Part shown: one piece after another, positions 44,190 to 54,751 of the stretch
Layout: each line of letters begins with the position of its first letter
Numbering within the stretch: the first letter of the stretch is position 1
DNA from: Pieris napi
Lineage: Eukaryota > Arthropoda > Insecta > Lepidoptera > Pieridae
Reading direction: 5' to 3'
Assembly (NCBI RefSeq): GCF_905475465.1
Contig: NC_062257.1
Span: 2,046,001 to 2,110,000 of the forward strand
DNA length: 64,000 nucleotides
The notes under the pieces: model-generated
Databases searched by the model: none
What the model saw: the letters and a program-made list of their open reading frames with translations, nothing else
Told to the model about the DNA's origin: nothing
Position numbers and translations under genes: made by a program

Positions 44190-46612
44190 GTTGTCTGTCT
44201 GGACCTAAATGCAAAAATAGGCCAACCTAGGGCAGACGAGTATATGATAATGAAATCACATGGTTATGGCAAAAGGAACTTAAGAGGACAAAGACTCATT
44301 GACTTCGCCGTCGAAAATAAACTTGCGATCCTAAATACGTTCTTCAAGAAAAAACCGGAACGTAGATGGACATGGCGCTCACCTAACGGAGAGTACAAAA
44401 ACGAAATAGATTATATTCTATCAAACAGACCTAGCATTGTACACAACATGGATGTTTTGAATCTCAATTTTTCGTCGGACCATAGACCAGTAAGAGCAAC
44501 AATAACATTGTCAAAAATAAAAAAGAACCGGACTAGATTTAATAGCACTCCTAATGCCACCCTACAAAGCGAAGAAGAAATAAACAAATATAAGGAATGC
44601 ATCACAGCCCATCTACCAAACATACTAGAAGAAAATAGTTTATCGGTACAAAATTTACACGACAACATACTAAGAGCAATCACACACAGCCTCCAAGAAG
44701 CTAGAATAAGTAATAAAGACACAAGACATACGATTTTATCACAGCGTACTTTAGCACTTTTGAAGAGAAGAAAGCTTCTGCAAAATACCAAAGAATAAGT
44801 CTAGGTCTATGAAAAACGAACTTTCAGCGTTATACAAGCTAGTAAGCAGGCGTATAAAAAGCGACTATACAAAGTATAGATCGGAAGCGCTGGAAAAACA
44901 TCTAATGCGATCAGGAAGCTCAAAAAAAGCATACAAACAGTTGAGGACAAACAAAACATGGATAGACGGTTTAAAAAGTAAAGGAACAATCCTAAGCAAT
45001 CGCAACGATATCATAGGAATAGCAACTAACTTCTATAAAACACTCTACAGCGTAGATTTGTGCGAAAATGCCACTGACCATAATATACTACAGTCCGACC
45101 TAATCTCAACTCGATGTATAGAATTCACCGTACCAGAAGTTATGCAAGCAATTAATAGACTAAAAACAAACAAAAGTCCTGGCTCAGACCGCATCACAAA
45201 CGAGTCTATAAAATCAGTGCAGTCATTACTGGCAGTACCGCTAACTCAATTGTTCAACCGTATTTTGGAAAATGCTAAAACACCGACACAATGGTCAGAG
45301 TCAGATATAATACTGATTTATAAAAAGGGCGACCCATGTGATGTTGCTAATTATAGACCAATAAGCTTACTACCGTGCTTATACAAACTATTCTCATCTC
45401 TTATAAACCGAAGAATAAGTATCATACTAGATGCAGAACAACCAATGGAGCAAGCGGGATTCAGAAAGAGTTTCTCAACTGTGGACCACATCCACACTCT
45501 GGAACTTCTCATTGAAAAATACCAAGAGAGACACCGAGCACTTTATATCGCTTACATTGACTACAAAAAAAGCATTCGACACCGTCTCACATGCAAGCAT
45601 CTGGAAAGCACTAACGGAGCAAGGGGTAGCGACGGAGTATATACAAATATTAAAGAGTATATATAGTAACAACACGGGCAGAGTCAAACTAGAGAAAGTC
45701 GGCCCAAGCTTTCCCATAAAAAGAGGTGTGAGACAAGGCGACCCGATATCACCTATGCTGTTTATTGCCATCCTCGAGTCGATAATAAGAAATCTAGACT
45801 GGGGCACAAGCGGCCTAAATATTAACGGAAAATACCTGAGTCACCTGCGCTTTGCTGATGACTTAGTGCTTGTATCCGAATCAAGCTCACAATTACAAGT
45901 CATGATTCAATCATTAAATGCGGCTAGCAAGAAGGTAGGTCTAGAGATGAACCTCACAAAGACAATGTTAATGACAAACAGTTTAGAAATGACAGTATCG
46001 GTCGATAGAGAAATTCTGAAATATACAAACAATTATGTTTACCTAGGAAAACAAATCAGCTTTGAAAAGGACAACAACTATTTAGAAATTGAAAGGCGAA
46101 TTCAACACACTTGGAACAAGTTCTGGAGTCTAAAGGAAATTTTTAAAAGCAATATGCCAGTATCACTTAAAACCAAAGCCATGTCGAGCTGTCTCTTGCC
46201 ATGTCTAACATATGCTTGCCAGACTTGGAAATATACAGAGAAGATAAAAAGAAAAATCAGAACTTGTCAAAGGGGCCTAGAACGGAGCATGCTTAACATT
46301 AGAAAAATTAATAAAATAAGACACTCAAAAATAAGAAGCGTTACTAAAGCTACTGATGCCCTAAACTATGCTCTAAAGCTTAAATGGAGATGGGCAGGTC
46401 ATGTAGCAAGACTCTCTGACGATCGATGGACCATAAGGGTGACCAGGTGGGGTGGCCCTATTGGGAAACGAAACAGAGGAAGACCGCTCACGAGATGGGC
46501 GGACGACATTGCTCAAACGGCTGGCCCGAGCTGGATGCAGCTCACCCAAAATCGAGAAACATGGAGATCCCTGGAGGAGGCCTACACCTGTGGAAGGGTT
46601 CTTGCAAAGTGA
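44190..46612 (+). pseudogene. RTE-type LINE, 5'-truncated with two frameshifts
   Basis: Starts inside the endonuclease (LDLNAKIG near 44195, then IDYILSNRPS and the catalytic SDHRPV block near 44478), then reads through the RT (NYRPISLLPC, RQGDPISPMLF, FADDLVL) to the WRWAGHVARLSDDRW tail and stop at 46612. The reading frame changes twice: near 44798-44809, between endonuclease and RT, and at an A7 run near 45566-45572 in the YIDYKKAFDT motif. With two shifts the polyprotein cannot be made as one chain. The sequence is clearly diverged from the RTE copy at the window start. A 3' AAT-repeat tail follows near 46645-46660. Confidence 0.85.
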
Positions 46613-46819
46613 TAATTGAGAAATATATACAAATATTAGGAAAAAATAATAATAATAATAATTGTCTAATTTACTTTCTTAAAATATATTTGTAAAAATA
46701 GTATTAAATTAACTCTGTTATTTTGCAAGAAATAAATAGGCTTTTTTATTTTTATTTATTTTTATTTTATTTTTATTTTTTATTATTATTCTGTTACATT
46801 AAGTGTAACATAAATTCTA

Positions 46820-47151
46820 TTGGAACGAAGTTCCTTATCGCGCGTTTAATTAGTTGTGAAAGGGGGCTAGACGGAAAAAATTCTTACGAAAAGTTGTCAC
46901 GACACTTTTTTGCTATTTGCTATTGTAATACATTATACACCGGTTCTCGTCCGATCACCGAAGTTAAGCAACGTCGGGCGAGGTCAGTACTTGGATGGGT
47001 GACCGCCTGGGAACACCTCGTGATGTTGGCTTTTTTTTTCGTCGTAAGATTGGTGTCGAGAAAATCTATCATACTGTTATGATACCAATTAACATATAAA
47101 TTAATCGAAAGGAATTTTGTTCCATCCGGGTGTCCCTTGACACCTCTAAAG
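46820..47151 (+). repeat. 5S-cored repeat, copy A
   Basis: Runs from ttggaacgaagttcc through aaagggggctagacggaaaa, the 5S-like core and gataccaattaacatataaa to gacacctctaaag. Inverted ggaac...gttcc blocks occur at both flanks. Confidence 0.8.
46938..47030 (+). pseudogene. 5S rRNA-like core, copy A
   Basis: Contains CGGTTCTCGTCCGATCACCG, the A-box region GAAGTTAAGCAACGTCGGGC and the C box AGTACTTGGATGGGTGACCG. It ends GATGTTGGC, followed by nine T's. The 5' ~35 bases of 5S rRNA are absent. Confidence 0.85.
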
Positions 47152-47224
47152 TTTTTTTTTATTATTCGAATGATGTTTTTAAATTATGTCCAATGCCGTA
47201 GCCTCTTCCGTGGGCAACTTCTTT

Positions 47225-47312
47225 CTGTTAATTTTGTGTCACGGTGGCGCGCATCGTAAAATTTCACTCTCATCAATTTATCATAACGCGCCTAAAGAAG
47301 TATAACTTCAAA
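47225..47312. repeat. Dispersed repeat shared with 63442-63520
   Basis: Shares, in inverted orientation, taaaatttcactctcatcaa and cataacgcgcctaaagaagt with the copy at 63442-63520. Confidence 0.55.
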
Positions 47313-47319
47313 AAACAAT

Positions 47320-48110
47320 AAAAAGTTTGGTCCCTGTGGCAACTGACTTAATGCTGGCAACATTTTCGCTGCGTTGTGTATTTCCAAGATCTTAATTAAA
47401 AACATATAACTTACGCCTGCTTTGTATGACGAATGCCCATGAAAGATGCGAGCTAGTGTTACATACTGAAATTCTCTGGTTACAGTAATCCAGTTAACAG
47501 GAATATTTTTCTTTACCTACATAACTTATAAGTGTTTATACAAGGGTGCTTCAAGAAATACAGGGCCGTATTAATATACTGATTCTCAATGCGAACAATA
47601 CATTTCTTTGTCTATACCTAAGTATTTATTTTATTAATTATTTGTTTACACTACGTTACAGTTACAGAAAAACAAAAGACATCATACATAAAAATTAGAG
47701 GGGGAAACAACGGCCGGCCTTATCGCTAACCGTTGACCATCGACTTAATCTGAAATAATAATAAAATAAACTAAAAAGCTAATCTTACGGATTCATGAAT
47801 TGCGAAATTTAAATTAACTTATTATTATTATATAATTAAATTTTTGGACACGCTTTTTTTGGACGCAATGCGTTTAACTTAGGTATTTTTACCCATGGGC
47901 GGTTTCAAGGACGGATCATGAACAGGGTCTCGCGTTATCAATTATGTATATTTAATACTGGTAAGGTAAAAAGACTGGTACCTATATAATAATAATTCTA
48001 TAGTTTATTAAAACCTAAACATAACAGTATTTACAATTTTCCTAACCTACATGGCAATAATAAAATTAATTAAAAAATAATAAAATGAAAATTTAAATAA
48101 GTAAAAGTTT
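47320..48110. other. AT-rich spacer
   Basis: A one-arm trace of the gtttggtccctgtgg element lies at 47328-47390. Nothing else recognised. Confidence 0.3.
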
Positions 48111-48112
48111 GG

Positions 48113-48592
48113 TCCCTGTGGCAGTGTACTTTTAACGCTGGCAGCATTTCCGCGCTGTATTACGATACTTATTCATTGAGCGAGGAAAGCACCAGCCTTG
48201 CGATTCTGTAACTCACTTTTCGAACTCACACAGCGGTTTTCGCATCGGCGGTCGCTTTCAAATCAGTCGTGAAGCAGTCATTTTATGATTTGGCTTTCTG
48301 ATAAACAATAAACTACAAGCTCCCACCTTATCCGTACCTAAAGGAGATTTTGCCTCTTGGAAAAATTGTGCGTGTTTTTTATACATACGAATATATTAAG
48401 AAGAAACTTGGATAATTTATTTTGGAGGAATTAATATTAGTGTCTTTACTCCAACTTCGATTTGGTTCCCTGGCGCTAATTAAAGATTTACGTTGGCGCC
48501 TGGCAGATAGTACCTGTGACTCCAGAGCTGGTGCTTTCCTCGCTCAACAAGTATCGCAATACAGCGGTATTAAAGGTACACTGCAGGGACAA
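48113..48592. mobile_element. Second palindromic element with a nested MITE arm
   Basis: Left arm from tttggtccctgtggcagtgt to gaggaaagcaccag; right arm is its complement from ctggtgctttcctcgctcaa to acactgcagggacaaa. The left arm is interrupted at CAG by one arm of the CAG-targeting palindromic MITE (48196-48328). Confidence 0.65.
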
Positions 48593-48782
48593 AAAATTTA
48601 CTCTGTTTTGAAATTTTTATTTAACCATTTTTTGTTATTATTACTGTACTGGTTCATAATATTTAAAATATGCAAGGAAGAAAGTTCGGTCCTGTATCAA
48701 GAATAAGTAGATAATGTATTCAACGTCTTGGACTTAACTTATATCTAATTATGAATATTGATTTTCCTCGTGACACCGTGGT

Positions 48783-48808
48783 TAATCCTCTTTGTTTTCT
48801 TATAAAAG
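48783..48808 (+). promoter_or_regulatory. Opsin core promoter: TAATCC site and TATA box
   Basis: TAATCC at 48783-48788 is the K50 homeodomain (Otd/Crx-type) site known from insect and vertebrate opsin promoters. TATAAAAG starts at 48801, predicting transcription from about 48830, about 260 bases before the start codon. A possible 5' UTR intron ends at ttttccag (49058). Confidence 0.5.
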
Positions 48809-49088
48809 CTGAGGACGGTCTTGCAAACATCGAGTAGTCTCCGCAACACAACCTGAGCACCCGCCGGAGATTGGTTAAACTAAAGACTGGAGTAGTTCGT
48901 GCAGCGATTTTCTTCAGTATTTTTGGTAATACCAACTCGGGGTGAAACTCCATTTAGTGAGTCAAATTGGTAGCATTCATTGTTCCTCCAGAAAATTGCT
49001 TTCTCAACCCTCAGTAAATCTTGCTGGACCTCATACTAAGAGATATTTTTTTTTCCAGTTTTTAGCTTAGGAAATTTAGATCGTAAAA

Positions 49089-52007
49089 ATGGCAATCACC
49101 AACCTGGACCCAGCACCGGGCGTAGCAGCCATGCAGTCCTTCGGTATCCACGCCGAAGCCTTCGGGTCCAACCAGACCGTCATCGACAAGGTTCTGCCTG
49201 AAATGATGCACCTGATTGACCCACACTGGTAATTGTACTTCAATTGAAATTGATTCTTCTATGAATTTCCTCTCAAAATCTTTATCCTTCAGGTACCAGT
49301 TTCCACCATTGAACCCACTATGGCACGCTCTTCTCGGATTCACCATTAGTGTCTTGGCTTTCATCTCCATAACTGGCAATGGTATGGTGGTATACATTTT
49401 CTCGACGACAAAGGTAAGACAAATATCACAAAATCTTTTTTTTTTATCTTTGTCCTTAAATTTTGACGATTGATTTTGGTTTCCAGTCACTCAAGACGCC
49501 ATCAAACCTGCTAGTTGTTAATTTGGCTTTCTCCGACTTCTTGATGATGGCAATGATGGCTCCACCTCTGGTGGTCAACAGTTACAATGAAACATGGGTA
49601 TTTGGTAAGACAGTTCTCTATTGTCCGTCTAAATTGTCTATTAGTAACGTTTATTCGACCAACATTTTCATCTAGGTCCGACTGCATGCCAATTCTATGC
49701 CTGCTTCGGGTCACTATTTGGATGCGTCTCAATCTGGACTATGACAGCTATTGCCTTCGACCGTTACAACGTGATCGTCAAGGGTATTGCTGCAAAACCG
49801 ATGACCATTAACAGCGCTTTACTGAGGATCCTTGGTGTATGGCTATTCTCTCTTGCATGGACTCTTGCGCCCATCTTTGGCTGGAGCCGGTGAGTTTTAT
49901 TTTCGATTCAACTCTTTATAACGTAAAAATGAGATAAATTTGTTTGGTTTTTAACACAAAACACATACGTTACTTCTCTCTTTATAACGCCACAGCCATT
50001 CTATATTACGAAGAAATATTTTCATATTTAGACAACAACATACTTAAGTGCAATTGTTTTTATAATCAGCTTACAAAACTAACCTTTTGAGTTGACAGCC
50101 GTCTCGCCTTTGTTATTGTTAACTGCATTAACACGTGTGCCATTATTCTTAGATTACATTGCCTGTCATAGCAAAACACGTCAGGCAAAGATAACAGAAT
50201 ATATGTGTCTAGAATAACTTACCTATTGATGGTAATAAATTTTAACTCTCTATAACGAAAAAAAACACTCGGTACCTTGACGTTATAAAGAGGTTACACT
50301 GTAAAAAAAATACTTGAAATGTATTTCCTATATCGTATATAGATACGTTCCTGAGGGCAACATGACCGCTTGTGGAACCGACTACCTTAGCAAGGATTGG
50401 TTCAGCCGAAGCTACATCATTCTTTATGCGATCGCCTGCTACTTCCTGCCTCTTTTCCTCATCGTCTACTCATACTGGTTTATTGTACAGGTAATATTTG
50501 TTACCATAACTGCGACAGCCCTGCGATTCTGTAACTCACTTTTCGAACTCACACAGCATTTTCGCATCGGTGGTCGCTCTCAAATCAGTTGTGAAGCAGT
50601 CATTTTATGATTTGGCATTCTGAAAAGGTGGGAGCTTGTAGTTTATTGTTTATTAGAATGCCAAATCATAAAATGACTGCTTCACGACTGATTTGAGAGC
50701 GACCGCCGATGCGAAAAGCGCTGTGTGAATTCGAAAAGTGAGTTACAGAATCGCAGGGCAGTTATGAAATCTTGATTGGAATTTACAACGATGTTTTGCA
50801 CTCCAGGCTGTCGCAGCCCACGAGAGGGCCATGAGGGAACAGGCTAAGAAAATGAACGTTGCTTCTCTTAGATCTTCGGAACAGGCTAACACGAGCGCTG
50901 AGTGCAAATTGGCTAAGGTAATACACATTACTCCATACATCTCACCTTTTTTATGTAATAGGAGGCAAACGGACAGGAGGCTCACCTGATGTTAAGTGAT
51001 ACAGCCGCCCATGGACATTCACATTGCTCGCAAGTGCGTTGCCGGCATATAAAAAACGTGAGCGTTTAATTTTTTTTAATCCATCTGCAATCAGCCTCTT
51101 GGCTGTTATCAGATTTTATGAGATTATTCCCTCCGTAATTCGTGAACTGTCAGACTGCGGCAAGTTTCGTCCTTTTCAGCCGATACACACTGTCGTTTCC
51201 TCGTAGAATTTAAAACATGAGACAATTTGGTAATGTAAACCATCTTTATCACAGGTTGCACTGATGACAATCTCTCTTTGGTTCATGGCATGGACCCCTT
51301 ACCTGGTAATCAACTTCGCGGGAATTTTCGAGACCTCACCAATCAGCCCACTATCAACCATCTGGGGATCCGTCTTTGCTAAAGCTAATGCCGTGTACAA
51401 TCCAATTGTATATGGCATCAGGTATGACATAATAAAAAAATAAAAAAAAACCATAGATAAAGATAGTAAAGCCACAACTTTTCTGGTCACATTGAAATAA
51501 ACTATGATTTATGATTTCTTAATTCATCATTAATCAGAAAAATATCGCGGCACTATTTGTATTTGGAGCTGAGCATTGGTAACCTAGTGGCTTCAGCATG
51601 CAAATCTCATCCCAGAGGTCGTAAATTCGATCCCCGGCTGTGCACCAATGCACTTTCTTTCTATGTGCGCATTTAACATTCGTTCGAACGGTGAAGGAAA
51701 ATATCGTAAGGAAACCCAAACAGTCTACGCCCAGAATCTGAGGCTGATCACCTACTTGCCTATTAGAATAACAAATGATCATAAAACAGATACAGAAAGC
51801 TGAGGCATAGACCTAAAAAGGTTGAAGCGCCATTGATTTATTTATTTGTATAATTGACTTATATAAACTCTTCTCAGCCACCCGAAATACCGCGCTGCTC
51901 TATATCAGAGGTTCCCAGCCCTGGCCTGCCAGCCATCACCAGCTGAGGAGACCGGCTCAGTGGCCTCCGCCGCAACCGCTTGCACCGAGGAGAAACCATC
52001 TGCTTAA
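49089..52007 (+). CDS. LWRh: Long-wavelength-sensitive opsin
   Basis: Eight exons (49089-49228, 49293-49413, 49487-49604, 49676-49889, 50343-50490, 50807-50917, 51255-51421, 51878-52007), 382 aa, all joins in frame. It is a seven-helix GPCR. The NQT N-glycosylation site is near the N-terminus, the conserved DRY is at 155-157, and the paired cysteines are in the CQFYACFG helix start and MTACGTDYL loop. The retinal-binding lysine is Lys327 in FAKANAVYNP. Helix 7 ends NPIVYGI, followed by HPKYRAAL. The sequence matches butterfly/moth long-wavelength rhodopsins, which couple to Gq in rhabdomeric photoreceptors. Introns 5, 6 and 7 hold a palindromic MITE, a LINE tail and a SINE respectively. No disabling change was seen. 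Confidence 0.97.
50519..50758. mobile_element. CAG-targeting palindromic MITE, full copy in opsin intron 5
   Basis: 240 bp, arms of about 115-120 bp that fold back on each other. Ends CCCTGCGATTCTGTAACTC and the complement; CAG on both sides (50516-50518, 50759-50761). It occupies most of the 316-bp intron. Confidence 0.85.
50951..51060 (-). repeat. CR1-like LINE 3' tail
   Basis: Reverse copy of the tail at 23820-23915 (cacctgatgttaagtgatac, caagtgcgttgccggc). In opsin intron 6. Confidence 0.6.
51568..51838 (+). mobile_element. tRNA-derived SINE, first family, in opsin intron 7
   Basis: Sense copy with the head acctagtggcttcagc, a B box weakened by a substitution (aattcgatcc), the body, and the end ggttgaagcgccattgattt. 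Confidence 0.7.
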
Positions 52008-52401
52008 ATCTACGGACCCAGCACGACCACGGCTCGGACACGACTCTACCGACACGACTTTGCCAACACGATTTTATTTTTATACGGCTGTACAAAGTTC
52101 TCGACTTGAACACAGAACGCGGACTGGACAAAATATTCAGGACATCATTTCATTTGCCTCAAGTAGTGTTTTTTGTTTCTCCTCCTAACTTGCATATTTT
52201 GGGACCGCGTTTTGTGTTTTAAGTGAAACGTTGCACACTTTTGTTTCCCTCGCTTTAATTGGTCGGCGACATTTGGAAAATTACAAAAAAAAGTGATACG
52301 ACTTAAAAAGTGTCGCCAGGCCGCCCCTTACCGCGAGACTGCTCCTATTAGAATCTAAAATGTGACGAACTATCGATGAAAAACGCTTTGTAACTTGGAC
52401 T

Positions 52402-52407
52402 AATAAA
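52402..52407 (+). promoter_or_regulatory. Opsin poly(A) signal
   Basis: AATAAA about 395 bases after the stop codon. Confidence 0.6.
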
Positions 52408-52409
52408 TT

Positions 52410-53137
52410 ATTTACATGCAACGTGGTTCATGACCACATTATTCAGTTGTTTTACTTACCCTATTTATAATTAGAATTACACACCAATATTAAAAATATA
52501 TAAACAAAGAACAGAACAACAAGAGCTAACTTTAACAGACTAGAATTAAAAAACAAATTTATTAAACGAAAAATGATATATTAATTATAACAATTGAAAA
52601 AAATATGTTTAAAAAAATATAACACTACATATTGGTGACATATATGATAATATCTATTTCTAAATATTTATACAAAACAATCACATAATCTACAAAATGG
52701 CTAGACTCAAACACATGTACAAAAATTATTAATAATGTAAACAAATCTTACTAGCGACCAAACGTATTCAAATGCAATATTTATTAGTTACTAGCTTTTT
52801 TTTATTTAGACTATCTTTCGAGTAGCTAGGTACTTACCAATTTTCCGGAATAAAAACCCAAGTAATAAAATAATTCACTAATAATTTTTCAAAATTGTAA
52901 TTTTATTTTTTTCTGAGTTCTAGGAATATCAATAATAATAGTCGAATGGTCCAGCCGTTTTCAAGCTTTGCGCAACATATAATGCGATAGATTTATATAG
53001 ATAGATTGAAAAATAATAGACAGTTGACTATTACAAATAGTGTCTTCAATCTTTTAACAATACATAACATGCAACGATGTCATTGTTGATTCAAAAGTAG
53101 TGTAAAAGAGAGCGGCGATAGAGTACTCCTACGGCTG
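52410..53137. other. AT-rich spacer after the opsin gene
   Basis: No gene. 52930-53010 (cgaatggtccagccgttttc) resembles the degraded end of a dispersed repeat. Confidence 0.3.
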
Positions 53138-54029
53138 CCTTGCGATTCTGTAACTCACTTTTCGAACTCACACAGCGGTTTTCGCATCGACATCGCATTC
53201 TGATAAACAATAAACTACAAGCTTCCACCTTTAAGAATGCCAAATCATAAAATGACTGCTTCACGACTGATTTGAGAGCGACCGCCGATGCGAAAACCGC
53301 TGTGTGAGTCATTTATATACAAAAAACCCAAGATGCACAGTCTCGAATAAAAGTAACGCTCGAAAGTGTCCCGAAACACTATTTCTGTCCCTTTCTATAA
53401 CAGTATGTCTATAACAGTATATGTTACAAGCATATATTATTGCAAAATCAACCTTACGCGAATTGCTTAAAGTTGTTATTACAACGCAGTGTATACGTAC
53501 TTAAAGCAATAAAATTTTACGACCGACCGTGGTCGGTAGGACAAGGTATTGAGTGGAGTCGAACATGACTTTTTTATTTACAACTATTTAACATAATTTT
53601 AAATTTATCCGACTTTTCGGGTGCTTTACAGCGTGCGTGGTCACGGTGACTGAAGACAAAAGGTGTTGGATGTTAAATAGTTGTAAATTTATAATAATAC
53701 ATAACTTTAATCCGGTTAAAAAGTTTTTTTCTTAAATTAAAAAAAAATGTTAAATTGGCTACCTCCTGACCTACACTTTATATAGCGTAAATATATTTGT
53801 CAAAAACTACACACAAAAAAGTTCAAAAGTTCATAAATTTATTTATAAAAAAAAACACAAATAAATAACATCGACTCCACTTATTAGACGCGAGACTATT
53901 TGAAATGAGCGCACAATTTAGAATGTTGCGCTCATTTTTTGAGGACGTTTTTTAGACGTTGATTGTGCATCTTGGGTTTTTTGTATATCAATGGTGTGAG
54001 TTCGAAAAGTGAGTTACAGAATCGCAAGG
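53138..54029. mobile_element. CAG/CTG-targeting palindromic MITE split by a hAT-like element
   Basis: Ends CCTTGCGATTCTGTAACTC and CGAAAAGTGAGTTACAGAATC, closing GCAAGG; flanked by CTG (53135-53137, 54030-54032), the complement of CAG. Part of the left arm is lost. Confidence 0.75.
53310..53993. mobile_element. hAT-like nonautonomous element, 684 bp
   Basis: 30-bp inverted ends with one mismatch (left starts CATTTATATACAAAAAACCC; the complement of the right starts CATTGATATACAAAAAACCC). Exact 8-bp duplication GTGTGAGT (53302-53309, 53994-54001), the host MITE's own sequence. Contains a piece of the repeat also found at 58411-58744. No transposase. Confidence 0.8.
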
Positions 54030-54751
54030 CTGTATTTACGACTTATAAGACCAAAAGAACGTCGGAATATGCCAAACACAGAATGGTGATAAACGTGAAG
54101 TGGGATGTTTATACTGTGCAGTAGGAGAGTTGCCGATTGGAGGAATTCAGGAGGAAAATAAAATTAATTATTATAACAACGTAAACTCTATTTCGTACCT
54201 ACTTAAGATTTCTACAAAAGTTTTCGCACTAAGGCCATGTTATAGATATAGACGAAAGAAGTTGAAGGTAATTTTCCCTTATTTTAGAAGAATTCATTTT
54301 GACCAAAACCGATGTTTATAGCATTCGGCCAACCATGCTAGTATCTTCTATATCCATAGTTTCTTCACACTTTGAAATCGATTTTCGTTTAGTTTCTATA
54401 TTTTCATTGTTTTGTCACATTAAATCTTGTATTTTATTTTTCTTGTAAGTACCCATGTATCAGTATGCGGAGCGTTGGCAAATATTTATAAATACGTAAT
54501 ACAAAACTTTGTATTAGTTTCGCCCTTAAAATTCAAGTTATGTTTTGTCTTTTGTTTATAGTACAAGAGTAATAAGGACAAAACATTGTTTTGCAACCGT
54601 CAATGAAATCAAATGTCGCCATGTGATAAGCGTTGCCTGGCAACCGATCTAATAAACAAACAATTCCTGATCTACGGAATTATTAAAGCGAAAATGTAAT
54701 ATTTAAGAAGTAATGATATATTATAAGCGTAAATAGATTTTACGAATAATA

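Noticed and set aside
46938..47030. Functional 5S rRNA gene
   Set aside because: The 5' ~35 bases are missing and the same composite occurs at 26510, so it is part of a repeat.
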